A stretch of DNA of 64,000 bases from an uncultured SAR116 cluster alpha proteobacterium (GTDB lineage Bacteria > Pseudomonadota > Alphaproteobacteria > Puniceispirillales > GCA-002684695): assembly GCA_902539295.1 (NCBI GenBank), contig CACBIM010000002.1, forward strand, positions 1 through 64,000. The letters are read 5' to 3'. Each line of letters begins with the position of its first letter. The first letter of the stretch is position 1. Below are positions 35,080 to 43,947 of the stretch, piece by piece. Under the pieces are notes generated by a model. The model ran no database searches, was not told the DNA's origin, and saw only the letters and a program-made list of their open reading frames with translations. A program made the translations under genes and the position numbers.

Positions 35080-36042
35080 ATGGAATTGAGTGAAATAAAA
35101 AAAAGATTAGTAAGATATGGCGAATTAAAACCTTGCAAGACAGCATTTATTGATGCACACACACCAGGTTCAAACCAAAAAGAAAATTTTACAATTATAG
35201 GTAGTGGGGTATCAGAGAGTGCAGACCAGCATGTACATATTAATATTCCACATGGCTTTAATATAGGTGCCGCAGGCCAACCTCCCAAATGCCGGAATTC
35301 TCTTCACAGTCATAGAACTGCTGAAGTATTTTTTGTTTTGTCAGGAAGATGGAGATTTTTCTGGGGAAGATGGGGCACGGCAGGAGAAGTCGTGTTAGAA
35401 AAAGGAGATATAATAAACATTCCAACTGGTATATTTAGAGGTTTTGAAAATGTTGGTGTTGATTATGGTATGATAATGGCTGTCTTGGGTGGGGATGATG
35501 CCGGAGGTGGAGTTATATGGGCGCCTCAAGTAATTGAAGAGGCAAAAGAACATGGTTTAATTTTATCCAACAAAGGAAAATTGTATGATACAAAAAAAGG
35601 TGAAAATCTCCCTAGTGGTTCAGCACCTATGCCAGTTCTTACAGAGGAAGAGATTAAAATGTTCGATGAACCTAAAACATCAATTATAATAAATAATCAT
35701 GTAGCTAGATATTTAGACTTGAGGTCATTATCATATAATAGAACTGCTCAAGTAATTGGTGAGAATGGCAAGTTAAGAGATAAGCCAGGTTTTGAAGTTG
35801 ATTTTATAACTGAAAAATCAAAAAAAGAGATTTGTTTATATAAAAAGCCAGCTGTGTATATGCCAGTTAAAGGCAGCTGGAAAATTACTTGGAATGAAAA
35901 TACTTTAATTTTAAATTCTGGAGATACGATCACCTTTCCTGAAAGCTTAGAACACAATTTAGAAAGCTCAATGACTGGTGAAGCTGCATTATACCGAATA
36001 ATTGCTACTAATGACCCTGCTGGACCTACTTGGAGACAATAA
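35080..36042 (+). CDS. Double-cupin protein
   Basis: A 320-residue bicupin. The first cupin carries the metal motif as SLHSHRTAEVFFVLSGRW plus GDIINIPTGIFRGFENVG (about residues 74-130). The second (residues 250-320) has YMPVKGSWKITWNE and GDTITFPESLEHNLES, but its first motif is poor in histidines, so probably only the N-terminal cupin binds metal. Related bicupins are dioxygenases or isomerases. A GAGGAAAAG ribosome binding site precedes the ATG. Its stop overlaps the MetE-like start (TAATG). Reaction unknown. Confidence 0.7.
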   Translation: MELSEIKKRLVRYGELKPCKTAFIDAHTPGSNQKENFTIIGSGVSESADQHVHINIPHGFNIGAAGQPPKCRNSLHSHRTAEVFFVLSGRWRFFWGRWGTAGEVVLEKGDIINIPTGIFRGFENVGVDYGMIMAVLGGDDAGGGVIWAPQVIEEAKEHGLILSNKGKLYDTKKGENLPSGSAPMPVLTEEEIKMFDEPKTSIIINNHVARYLDLRSLSYNRTAQVIGENGKLRDKPGFEVDFITEKSKKEICLYKKPAVYMPVKGSWKITWNENTLILNSGDTITFPESLEHNLESSMTGEAALYRIIATNDPAGPTWRQ

Positions 36043-37160
36043 TGGCTATTCAAACTTCACATGTAGGATCACTTCCACGCAGCCAAAAAGTAGTTGACTA
36101 TATTTTTGCAAGAGAAAAAGGCGAAGATTATAACGAAATTGAATTCGATCAAGTAATGACCGAGGCTGTTAATGATACTGTCAGAAAGCAAAAAAAAGCA
36201 GGAATTACAATTGTTTCTGATGGGGAAACATCAAAAATTTCTTACGCAACTTATGTCAAAGATAGATATCATGGTTTTGCAGGAGACAGCCCAAGAAACG
36301 CACCAGCAGATTTGAAAAAATTTCCTAATTATTTACAAAAACTTGCTAATGATGGTGGTACGCCTAAATACGCAAGACCAATGTGTGTGAGTAAATTAGA
36401 ACCTAAGAAAAATGATGATTTGATAAAAGATATAGATAACTTAAAAAAGGCTTTAAAAGGCAATGATATAAAAAAAGGTTTCATGAATGCAGCATCACCA
36501 GGTGTAATATCTTTGTTTTTGCAAAATGACTATTATCCATCAAGAGAGGATTATTTAGAAGCTCTCTCTAATTTAATGCAATCTGAATATGAAATGATTG
36601 TTAAATCTGGTTTAGACTTGCAAATAGATTGTCCTGACCTTGCATTGTCAAGACATATGCTTTTTAATGACATGACTGATAATGAATTTGTTAAAGTTGC
36701 ATCTATAAATATAGAATCTCTCAATAACGCTCTAAGAAATATACCAAAAGATAAAATAAGAATTCATATTTGTTGGGGAAATTATGAAGGACCTCATGTA
36801 TGTGATATTTCAATCTCTAAAATGTTTGAAACTTTAATGACTGTTAAAACAGGGCATATTCTTTTTGAAGCAGCCAATCCGAGGCATGCGCATGAGTGGG
36901 AAGTGTTTGAAGAAAAAAAGAATTTAATACCTGATGATTTAATTCTTCTGCCAGGTGTGATTGATACAACAACAAATTTTGTGGAGCATCAAAATCTAGT
37001 TGTGCAAAGACTTAAAAACTTTACCAATATTGTAGGTAATGAAAGAGTTATAGGAAGCAGTGATTGTGGTTTTGGTACATTTGCAGGTTTCGGAACCATT
37101 GATCCAGATATAGCATATGAAAAATTGAAAGTTTTAGCAGAAGGTGCTGCTAAAGTTTAA
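36042..37160 (+). CDS. MetE-like cobalamin-independent methyltransferase, C-terminal-type
   Basis: A 372-residue TIM-barrel protein matching only the catalytic C-terminal half of MetE. SHVGSLPRS opens the barrel. The zinc ligands appear as HICWGNYEG (His and Cys), FEAANPRH (Glu) and SSDCGFGTFAG (Cys). Full MetE is about 750 residues, so this is the short standalone form, often found near catabolic genes and likely transferring a methyl group from a non-folate donor or acting on a thiol. I use the ATG at 36042, which overlaps the cupin stop. It ends the island's operon. Confidence 0.75.
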   Translation: MAIQTSHVGSLPRSQKVVDYIFAREKGEDYNEIEFDQVMTEAVNDTVRKQKKAGITIVSDGETSKISYATYVKDRYHGFAGDSPRNAPADLKKFPNYLQKLANDGGTPKYARPMCVSKLEPKKNDDLIKDIDNLKKALKGNDIKKGFMNAASPGVISLFLQNDYYPSREDYLEALSNLMQSEYEMIVKSGLDLQIDCPDLALSRHMLFNDMTDNEFVKVASINIESLNNALRNIPKDKIRIHICWGNYEGPHVCDISISKMFETLMTVKTGHILFEAANPRHAHEWEVFEEKKNLIPDDLILLPGVIDTTTNFVEHQNLVVQRLKNFTNIVGNERVIGSSDCGFGTFAGFGTIDPDIAYEKLKVLAEGAAKV

Positions 37161-37236
37161 TTTTTTTTATGCAAAAACAGCAATTCAGAAATTACTAAAA
37201 CGTAGTTCAAGAAAATTATTAATTTGATATAAACCA

Positions 37237-37292
37237 CTCATCGTTCATCCCTTCTTTGGGACGGAAGTAGACAAATGTCGAAGGAACGCATG
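37237..37292 (+). ncRNA. Glutamine riboswitch aptamer (glnA RNA-like), first of two
   Basis: CGTTC (37242-37246) pairs with GAACG (37284-37288) as the closing stem. TCCC (37248-37251) with GGGA (37258-37261) forms a hairpin, and GAC/GTC (37270-37279) forms a second. The single-stranded cores GGAAGTAG and GAAGGAACGC match the glnA-motif consensus as I remember it. It lies upstream of an ammonium transporter, which fits glutamine sensing. Confidence 0.72.
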
Positions 37293-37300
37293 CAAGGTTA

Positions 37301-37358
37301 AAAATCGTTCAATCCTTTTTAGGGGTCGGAAGTAGGTATCATACTGAAGGAACGCGGA
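37301..37358 (+). ncRNA. Glutamine riboswitch aptamer (glnA RNA-like), second of two
   Basis: This repeats the preceding element with changed stems but the same core: CGTTC (37306-37310) with GAACG (37350-37354), an ATCC/GGGT hairpin (37312-37326), a GTA/TAC hairpin (37336-37344), and the conserved GGAAGTAGG and GAAGGAACGC. Covarying stem bases around identical core bases argue for a real RNA. It ends about 75 bases before the amt start codon; no clear terminator lies in between, so translational control is more likely. Confidence 0.72.
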
Positions 37359-37432
37359 TCTTATTAATATCCTAACTAAGCATGATTAAATTAAATTAAT
37401 GCATTTAATAATGCAATTATTATGGAGTTTAT

Positions 37433-38716
37433 ATGTCTAAACTAAAATTATTATTTATAACTGCTTTTTTAGGTACAGTTTTTTTCTCGTTTATGGCTAA
37501 AGCTGATGTTTCGGAAGAGACAGCATATATCTTGAATAGCTTACTTTTCTTAATGTGTGGCTTTTTAGTTATGTGGATGGCAGCTGGTTTTTGTATGCTT
37601 GAATCAGGTTTGGTTACCTCAAAAAGTGTTTCAACAATAGCTGCAAAAAATATTGGTTTATATTCAATTGCTGGAATTATGTTTTGGTTATGTGGTTACA
37701 ATTTAGCTTACGGAATATCTGAAGGTGGTTTTATTGGAACCTTTACGCCATGGAGTGATGCAAGTGATATATCTACAGGTTATTCTGATACATCTGACTG
37801 GTTTTTCCAGATGGTTTTTTGTGCAGCTACAATTTCCATAGTATCAGGAACTTTAGCCGAAAGAATTAAAATATGGCCATTTTTCATTTTTGCTGCGATT
37901 TTAACAGGTATTATTTACCCAATTGAAATGGGCTGGCAATGGGGCGGTGGTTATTTAGCCGCTTTAGGGTTTTCTGATTTTGCTGGATCAACACTAGTTC
38001 ATAGTGCGGGAGGTGCGGCTGCACTTGCTGGAGCTATTATACTTGGTCCAAGATTAAACCGGTTTAAAAATGGACAAGTTGAACCATTAGAGCCTTATGC
38101 AGCATCTTCGATACCTCTTGCAACTTTAGGAACATTTATATTATGGCTCGGTTGGTTTGGGTTTAATGGTGGATCACAATTAGCAATGGGTTCATTTGAT
38201 GATGTTAACTCTGTAGCAAGAATTTTTATGAATACTAACCTAGCAGCAGCCGCCGGTGTAGTTGTAGCAGCTGGTCTTACAAGAGTAGTTTATGGTAAAA
38301 CTGATGTTGTGCAAATGCTTAACGGTGCTTTAGGTGGTCTTGTTGCGATTACTGCAGAGCCACTAATGCCTTCACCAATTATAGCGATTATTGTAGGTGG
38401 AATTGGAGGTGCTATAGTTGTATTCGGTTCTCAATTATTGATAAGAATGCAAATTGATGATGTTGTAGGAGCTATTCCAGTCCACATGTTTGCTGGTATT
38501 TGGGGCACATTAGCAGTTGTTATTTCAAATACTGAAGTTTCTTTAGGTGCACAAGTTATTGGAATTTTAGCTGTAAATATATTTGTTTTCGTAACTTCGT
38601 TTATTGTATGGTCAATTCTCAAAAGTACAATTGGCATAAGAATAAGTGAAGAAGCTGAGAAAGAAGGCACTGATAAAGTCGAAATTGGTGTTACTGCCTA
38701 CATGATTAGAGACTAA
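37433..38716 (+). CDS. amt: Ammonium transporter
   Basis: A 427-residue Amt/MEP/Rh channel with an N-terminal signal sequence (cleavage near AKADV, residue 24) and 11 membrane helices. The pore twin histidines are in STLVHSAGGAAALAG and AIPVHMFAGIWGTLA. The GFCMLESGLV segment and the DTSDWFFQMVFCAATISIV segment lining the outer vestibule are typical. It takes up ammonium at the inner membrane. No glnK gene adjoins it. Expression is probably controlled by the tandem glutamine riboswitch-like leader, and an intrinsic terminator follows. Confidence 0.92.
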   Translation: MSKLKLLFITAFLGTVFFSFMAKADVSEETAYILNSLLFLMCGFLVMWMAAGFCMLESGLVTSKSVSTIAAKNIGLYSIAGIMFWLCGYNLAYGISEGGFIGTFTPWSDASDISTGYSDTSDWFFQMVFCAATISIVSGTLAERIKIWPFFIFAAILTGIIYPIEMGWQWGGGYLAALGFSDFAGSTLVHSAGGAAALAGAIILGPRLNRFKNGQVEPLEPYAASSIPLATLGTFILWLGWFGFNGGSQLAMGSFDDVNSVARIFMNTNLAAAAGVVVAAGLTRVVYGKTDVVQMLNGALGGLVAITAEPLMPSPIIAIIVGGIGGAIVVFGSQLLIRMQIDDVVGAIPVHMFAGIWGTLAVVISNTEVSLGAQVIGILAVNIFVFVTSFIVWSILKSTIGIRISEEAEKEGTDKVEIGVTAYMIRD

Positions 38717-38750
38717 ATATCGTTATAATAAAATAAAATTCTAATCATAT

Positions 38751-38781
38751 AAAAGCCTGCTTTTCAGCAGGCTTTTTTTTT
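38751..38781 (+). terminator. Intrinsic terminator after amt
   Basis: AGCCTGCT and AGCAGGCT form a GC-rich stem (38754-38772) with flanking A and T runs that can extend it. A run of eight or more Ts follows. It closes the amt transcript, 35 bases after the stop codon. Confidence 0.85.
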
Positions 38782-38841
38782 ATTATGAATAAAGATCTAT
38801 ATGTATTATTGATTAGATTAACAAACTGAAAATTAAATAAT

Positions 38842-40116
38842 ATGAAAAAAATTAATACCCAAGAAGATTGGATTAATAGGGCTAAAGAAGTACTTCCAGC
38901 GGCAGGTTTTGGTAATTTTGAAAATGACATAATAATTAAACGCGGCAAAGGTAGCAAAGTCTGGGATGAAAATAATAATGAATATATTGATTATCTCATT
39001 GGTTCTGGCCCAATGCTTCTTGGACATGGGCATCCAGAGGTTATGGAAGCAATTTTTGAACAATTGCCTAATGGTTTAACCTTTTTTGCAAATAATTCAA
39101 AGGGTATAGAATTAGCTGAAGAAATTTGTAAAGCAGTTAAATCCTCTGAGCAAGTTCGCTTTGTCAGCTCTGGTGGTGAAGCAGATATGTATGCTATGAG
39201 ATTAGCAAGAGCTTTTACAGGAAAAGATAAAATTATAAAATTTGAGGGTGGTTACCACGGAATGAGTGCTGAAGCACAAATGAGTTTATCTCCCTCAAAC
39301 TTAGTTAATTTTCCTCAACCTGTTCCTGATAGTGCTGGAATACCTAAAAATATTGAAAAAGACATATTAATTGCTCCTTTTAACGATATTGATTTTATAA
39401 ATTCCATAATTACAGAATTCAAAGATGAAATTGCTGGAATAATAGTAGAGCCTCTTCAAAGGATCATACCTCCAGAGCCTGGATTTCTTGAGGGACTAAG
39501 AAGCTTATGTGATAAAAATAATATTCTTTTAATATTTGATGAGATTGTTACAGGCTTCAGATTAGCTTATGGAGGAGCACAAGAGAAATATAATGTTACT
39601 CCAGATTTGTGTACACTTGGGAAAATCATAGGAGGTGGTTTTCCACTTGCTGCAATTGCAGGTTCGAATGAAATAATGTCACATTTCGATCAAAATAAAG
39701 TAAGCAAGGATAAATGGTTAATGCAAATTGGAACACTTTCAGGAAATCCAATTGCTTCAGCGGCTGGGTTAAAAACAATGGAAGTTCTAAGACGAGAAAA
39801 TATGTTTGATAAACTTCGCAAATGCGGCAATGAAATTATGAATTGTTTAAATGAAAATTTAAAAAATGCAAATATTGGACATAGAATTGTAGGTGATCCA
39901 ACTTTATTTGATGTTCTTTTTTTGGATCAAGATGTTAAAAATTACAGAGATACAAAAAAAGCAGACATAAAACTTAACGCATTATTCAATAAAGGTCTTA
40001 GGATGAGAGGAATTTTTAAATCATCTGCAAAAATATATCCAAGCTTAGCTTTATCTGATGAAGACCTTTTTAATACAAAAAAAGCAATACACGATACAGT
40101 CTTAAATCTTGTTTAA
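38842..40116 (+). CDS. Class III aminotransferase (glutamate-1-semialdehyde aminomutase-like)
   Basis: A 424-residue PLP-dependent enzyme: VSSGGEADMYAMRLARAFTG (phosphate cup), EGGYHGMSAEAQ, IVEPLQ, FDEIVTGFRLAYGGAQ with the cofactor aspartate, and the PLP lysine in LGKIIGGGFPLAAIAG. It resembles glutamate-1-semialdehyde 2,1-aminomutase, but the context (amt on one side, aromatic catabolism on the other, no haem genes) favours a transaminase for another amino acid or amine. No clear ribosome binding site is present. Its stop lies one base from the convergent monooxygenase stop. Confidence 0.8.
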   Translation: MKKINTQEDWINRAKEVLPAAGFGNFENDIIIKRGKGSKVWDENNNEYIDYLIGSGPMLLGHGHPEVMEAIFEQLPNGLTFFANNSKGIELAEEICKAVKSSEQVRFVSSGGEADMYAMRLARAFTGKDKIIKFEGGYHGMSAEAQMSLSPSNLVNFPQPVPDSAGIPKNIEKDILIAPFNDIDFINSIITEFKDEIAGIIVEPLQRIIPPEPGFLEGLRSLCDKNNILLIFDEIVTGFRLAYGGAQEKYNVTPDLCTLGKIIGGGFPLAAIAGSNEIMSHFDQNKVSKDKWLMQIGTLSGNPIASAAGLKTMEVLRRENMFDKLRKCGNEIMNCLNENLKNANIGHRIVGDPTLFDVLFLDQDVKNYRDTKKADIKLNALFNKGLRMRGIFKSSAKIYPSLALSDEDLFNTKKAIHDTVLNLV

Positions 40117-40117
40117 T

Positions 40118-41308
40118 TCAATTATCGAGCCCTGTTCTTCCATATAACCATTCGATATCATTATACCAATCATCTTGAGTTTTTGATTTCATGATTTGGT
40201 TTCTTAATAAAGCATGTACTCCATCTGCATGGTACACATGTTTTCCAATCTCTCTTGAATGCAACTGGACTCTTGCTGTTCTAAGTATCCGTTTATTTTG
40301 ATAATTAATTAATGCTTGCTCTATATTTTCTTTTTCATTTTTAACTTCTTCAGATAAGCATACAGCATCCTCAATCGCCATGCATGCGCCTTGGGCTAAA
40401 TATTGGAGCATTGGATGAGCAGCATCTCCTAACACTGCTACTTTTCTATCAACCCATTTTGTGACAGGATCTCGATCACATAGAACCCAAAGTTTCCAAT
40501 CTTTTCCCTTTTCAATAATTTGTTTAGCTATTGAATTTACATGTTCAAAGCCTTTTCTGACCACATCCTTTGAAACTTGTTTTCCAGCCACTGGTTCTAA
40601 TGCATCATTATGATAGGTAACAACGAGATTAAAAGATTTTCCACCGTGAATAGGGTAGTGAACAATATGGCATTTTGGACCTGCCCAAAGTGTTGCAGCA
40701 TTCCATCTTAATTCTCCCGGCATTTGATCGATTGGTATCACCGATCTATATGTTGTATGACCTGAAACTTTTGGAGGTCCATCACCAACTAGCTGTGCTC
40801 TAATTTTTGACCAGAGACCTTCAGCTCCTATCAATGCAATCCCATTAATTTTGTTTCCATCATCTGAAATTGCAAAAACACCATCAGAGGTTTGCTCATA
40901 AGAAATAATATTTGTACTTGTACTCATTTCAATTAAATTATTTTCTTTACATGCATTTAAAAAAACACCGTGCAAATCACCTCTATGAACAACTGCATAA
41001 GGGTTTTTAAATCTATTCCTAAATTCATCACCTAATTCAATGCGGGTAATTTCATCACCATTTATTGCATCCATTAAAATCAGATCATCAATATAAACCG
41101 ACATTTTGCGCGCTTTATCACCCACTCCTAAATAATCAAACCCATGGAAAGCATTAGGTCCTAATTGAATACCTGCGCCAATTTCTCCTAACTTAGGAGC
41201 TTTTTCTAAAACAATTGATCTAACGCCATGCTTGGCAAGTCCAAGTGCAGTAGCTAAACCACCAATTCCTCCTCCAACAATGATAAATCTATTTTGTAAA
41301 GTGCTCAT
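40118..41308 (-). CDS. FAD-dependent hydroxybenzoate monooxygenase (3-hydroxybenzoate 6-hydroxylase-like)
   Basis: A 396-residue flavoprotein hydroxylase. The FAD loop FIIVGGGIGGLATALGL begins at residue 8, the pyridine-nucleotide/FAD DG-type motif is ALIGAEGLWSKIR, and the second FAD motif is AVLGDAAHPMLQYLAQGACMAIEDA. The length and order fit salicylate/3-hydroxybenzoate hydroxylases. Its neighbours encode gentisate 1,2-dioxygenase and maleylpyruvate isomerase, so 6-hydroxylation of 3-hydroxybenzoate (or hydroxylation of salicylate) to gentisate is the likely reaction. It is the last gene of the gentisate operon, two bases after the isomerase. Confidence 0.83.
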   Translation of the reverse strand: MSTLQNRFIIVGGGIGGLATALGLAKHGVRSIVLEKAPKLGEIGAGIQLGPNAFHGFDYLGVGDKARKMSVYIDDLILMDAINGDEITRIELGDEFRNRFKNPYAVVHRGDLHGVFLNACKENNLIEMSTSTNIISYEQTSDGVFAISDDGNKINGIALIGAEGLWSKIRAQLVGDGPPKVSGHTTYRSVIPIDQMPGELRWNAATLWAGPKCHIVHYPIHGGKSFNLVVTYHNDALEPVAGKQVSKDVVRKGFEHVNSIAKQIIEKGKDWKLWVLCDRDPVTKWVDRKVAVLGDAAHPMLQYLAQGACMAIEDAVCLSEEVKNEKENIEQALINYQNKRILRTARVQLHSREIGKHVYHADGVHALLRNQIMKSKTQDDWYNDIEWLYGRTGLDN

Positions 41309-41310
41309 TA

Positions 41311-41961
41311 TTATTCGCTATCAGGTTGATTTGAAGGATGTGCATTTTTAAATGCTTCTAATTGGCTACAATTTTCAAAGACTTTTTTTAAATTAGAAAG
41401 CTTTGAAATATCGATATTAAACCTGTTAGCAGAAAATATTTGAGGAACAAGAAATATATCAGCAATACTTGGTTTGTTTCCAAAGCAAAATTTATATTGA
41501 GAATTTAAATTAGATAATATTTCTTCGCATTCAGTTAGTCCACCAGCCATCCAACGCGTTAACCATTTTTGAATTTTTTCATCATTTTGATTGAATTCTT
41601 CTCTAATAAATTCTTGTACCCTTAAATTTTGAAATGGATGAATTTCACATGCAATTGTAAGACAAAAAGCTCGTGCTTTAGCTCTCAAGTTAATGTCTTC
41701 AGGTAATAAATTAGGATCTGGATATTTTTCCTCCAACCATTCAATAATTGCTAAAGATTGAGACAAAGAAAAATCATTTTCTTTTAATGAAGGAACTAAA
41801 GATTGGGGATTGATTTTCTTATATTCTGGACTGAATTGCTGTCCGCCATCCTTCCTAAGATGAATGGGGATAAATTTGTAATCAATATTTTTAAGGTTGA
41901 ACGCAATTCTACATCTATAAGCCGCTGAACTTCTAAAATAACCATAAAACTCAAACATCAA
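41311..41961 (-). CDS. Glutathione-dependent maleylpyruvate/maleylacetoacetate isomerase
   Basis: A 216-residue zeta-class glutathione-transferase-like protein. FYGYFRSSAAYRCRIAFNLK carries the SSxxxR/C active-site motif, followed by INPQSLVPSL and LSQSLAIIEWLEEKYP (glutathione gamma-glutamyl site). Located between gentisate dioxygenase and the monooxygenase, it most likely isomerises maleylpyruvate to fumarylpyruvate. The following hydrolase is not in the window. Confidence 0.85.
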   Translation of the reverse strand: MMFEFYGYFRSSAAYRCRIAFNLKNIDYKFIPIHLRKDGGQQFSPEYKKINPQSLVPSLKENDFSLSQSLAIIEWLEEKYPDPNLLPEDINLRAKARAFCLTIACEIHPFQNLRVQEFIREEFNQNDEKIQKWLTRWMAGGLTECEEILSNLNSQYKFCFGNKPSIADIFLVPQIFSANRFNIDISKLSNLKKVFENCSQLEAFKNAHPSNQPDSE

Positions 41962-41975
41962 AAATTACCTAATTT

Positions 41976-43028
41976 TTAAATTGATCTTTCTTCAAAGTAT
42001 CCAAGTTTTTCTTGAAGCGGTTTATCATGAATATGTATTAAGAATGTGTTTTCTTCTATGGAGTGTTCAATTTGTGAAAAAACAGGAGCTGTAAAAGTGT
42101 CTTTTGCAGACCAAGTTATTTTTTTTCCATTAACCGTAGTTTCTCCTTTACCTTTTATTATATGAAATGCTGAAGAAATTGATGAAATTTTATCAATTTT
42201 AATTTTTCCTTTTTTAAGCATGGTTCCAGTGAAACCCATTGTTGGGAGAACACTTTGACCATTTTCCGGATTTACATAATCAACAGAAAGTATTTTATCA
42301 CTTGAGTTATTAGATAATTTTTCTAAAACTTCTTTCGTTTTTGCCCACGGAAATCTCATCATAGGATATTTAATTGAAGATCTTTTTCCTGCAGTAACAG
42401 GAACCAAGCCTGAGGATAAATATTCAAGCTGGCTAGTATCAGGTTTATTTTTTGGTATTTGCAACTCAGTTTCTTCAGAGTACGAACCCTCTAAATAAAC
42501 AAATAGTGGCAAATCCAGAGCATCTAACCATATAACTGGTTTATCACCCTCATGCCCATGGTCATGCCATTCACCCCCAGGTGTAAGAACCAAATCACCT
42601 TCTTCCATTGGAAGTTTTTCCCCATTAACAACTGTATATCCACCCTCTCCTTCGATAATAATTCTTGCTGCAGAAGGAGTATGCCGGTGTGCAGGAGCTG
42701 TTTCACCAGGTAAAAGAAGTTGCATGCCTAAATAAATTGATGACGTTGCTTGCATTGAACCAACACCACGACCAGGATCTGATAGAACAAGTACCCGTCT
42801 CTCTGCTTTTTCTACTGGCGTTAATTCACCAGCTCTTAATAAGAGTTCTCTTACTTTACCATAATTCCAAAAACCTGATTTTGTAACTGGCTTGGGTAAA
42901 TTATGAGGTAAAACATTTCTCATCATTGGCCACAATGGAGCCACACCAGCTTCTTCTAATTTATCAAGATACTCTTTTGGTAATTCGTCAATTGTTCCAA
43001 GCTTTGGCGACATACAATTAATCTCCAA
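41976..43028 (-). CDS. Gentisate 1,2-dioxygenase
   Basis: A 350-residue bicupin. The N-terminal cupin has the iron-binding pattern APAHRHTPSAARIIIEGEG followed by GDLVLTPGGEWHDHGHEG. The conserved entry segment is EAGVAPLWPMMRNVLPHNLP. It opens the gentisate ring to maleylpyruvate using Fe(II) and O2. The C-terminal cupin (about residues 240-345) is degenerate in metal ligands, as in related enzymes. First gene of the three-gene gentisate operon, 14 bases before the isomerase. Confidence 0.88.
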   Translation of the reverse strand: MEINCMSPKLGTIDELPKEYLDKLEEAGVAPLWPMMRNVLPHNLPKPVTKSGFWNYGKVRELLLRAGELTPVEKAERRVLVLSDPGRGVGSMQATSSIYLGMQLLLPGETAPAHRHTPSAARIIIEGEGGYTVVNGEKLPMEEGDLVLTPGGEWHDHGHEGDKPVIWLDALDLPLFVYLEGSYSEETELQIPKNKPDTSQLEYLSSGLVPVTAGKRSSIKYPMMRFPWAKTKEVLEKLSNNSSDKILSVDYVNPENGQSVLPTMGFTGTMLKKGKIKIDKISSISSAFHIIKGKGETTVNGKKITWSAKDTFTAPVFSQIEHSIEENTFLIHIHDKPLQEKLGYFEERSI

Positions 43029-43080
43029 TGAAATTATTTTAGTTTATTAAATAAACTAACAGAATAATCAAAAAAAGTAA

Positions 43081-43926
43081 TCACCTAGAAAGAGAAATAA
43101 AAATCAACCCAATTGTGACTGCTATTGCTGCTACAATCCTTAAATGCCATGGTTTTTCTCTAAATATAATTAAGCCAATTAATGATGCGAATATTACAGA
43201 TGTTTCTCTTAAGGAGGAAACTAAACCTAATGGAGAGGTAACTTTCACATAAATAACAATTGCATAAGCAATAGAAGATAATAAGCCGCCAAAACTTCCT
43301 ATAAAAAGTGTCTTTTTATCAATAGAAAAAAAATCTTTTTTTGATAAAATCCAAAACATTGATAAGCCAAAGACACCTTCAAGAATAAATAACCAACCTG
43401 CATAGCCTAACGCTGTCTTTGCCTCTCTTGCGCCTATTCCATCAAGCAAACTATAAGATGCAATACATAACCCAGTAAGGATAGCAAAGTATAATGATTT
43501 ATACGTAACTGCATTAAATAACCCATATACTGAAAGTATAATTATTCCCACAGAAATAAAAATTATCCCGATTAGACCTTTTCCAACTGGAAGCTCTCCA
43601 ATAAACAAGAAGGCTCCCAAAGTTACTAATAATGGTGCGATACCCCTCATTAAAGGGTATACCTCACTTAAGTCTCCCCAATTATAGCTTTGAAACAAAA
43701 AGTAAAAATATAAAACGTGAACAAAAACTGACACAATTAGAAATGGCCATGCTTCAACAGATGGGAAACTCGAAAATAAACTTAAAGCCACTCCGAATAG
43801 AAAATGCAACAAAACGATCAAAATCATTACTGTTGCTTTTCTTTTATTACCCTTGACAAAAGAATTCCAAAGAGCATGTAAAAATGCTGCAATCAAAACT
43901 AAGAAAAAAGCATTTAGACTTATCAT
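43081..43926 (-). CDS. EamA/DMT-family transporter
   Basis: A 281-residue integral membrane protein with ten predicted helices in two repeated halves. Each half ends in the EamA-type pattern: YPLMRGIAPLLVTLGAFLFIGE and SPLGLVSSLRETSVIFASLIGL. Members of the drug/metabolite transporter superfamily export or import small metabolites across the inner membrane. It lies 21 bases after the Rieske oxygenase and 52 before gentisate dioxygenase, so it may belong to either unit. Substrate unknown. Confidence 0.8.
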   Translation of the reverse strand: MISLNAFFLVLIAAFLHALWNSFVKGNKRKATVMILIVLLHFLFGVALSLFSSFPSVEAWPFLIVSVFVHVLYFYFLFQSYNWGDLSEVYPLMRGIAPLLVTLGAFLFIGELPVGKGLIGIIFISVGIIILSVYGLFNAVTYKSLYFAILTGLCIASYSLLDGIGAREAKTALGYAGWLFILEGVFGLSMFWILSKKDFFSIDKKTLFIGSFGGLLSSIAYAIVIYVKVTSPLGLVSSLRETSVIFASLIGLIIFREKPWHLRIVAAIAVTIGLIFISLSR

Positions 43927-43947
43927 GATTAACTTTCTTAGGTGAAA

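Noticed and set aside
37161-37432. SAM or cobalamin riboswitch for the MetE-like gene
   Set aside because: The structured repeats lie downstream of that gene and upstream of amt, and their core sequences match the glutamine-type element rather than SAM or cobalamin motifs.
38842-40116. Housekeeping hemL
   Set aside because: No tetrapyrrole genes adjoin and the context is nitrogen/aromatic metabolism; the family overlap does not justify a gene symbol.
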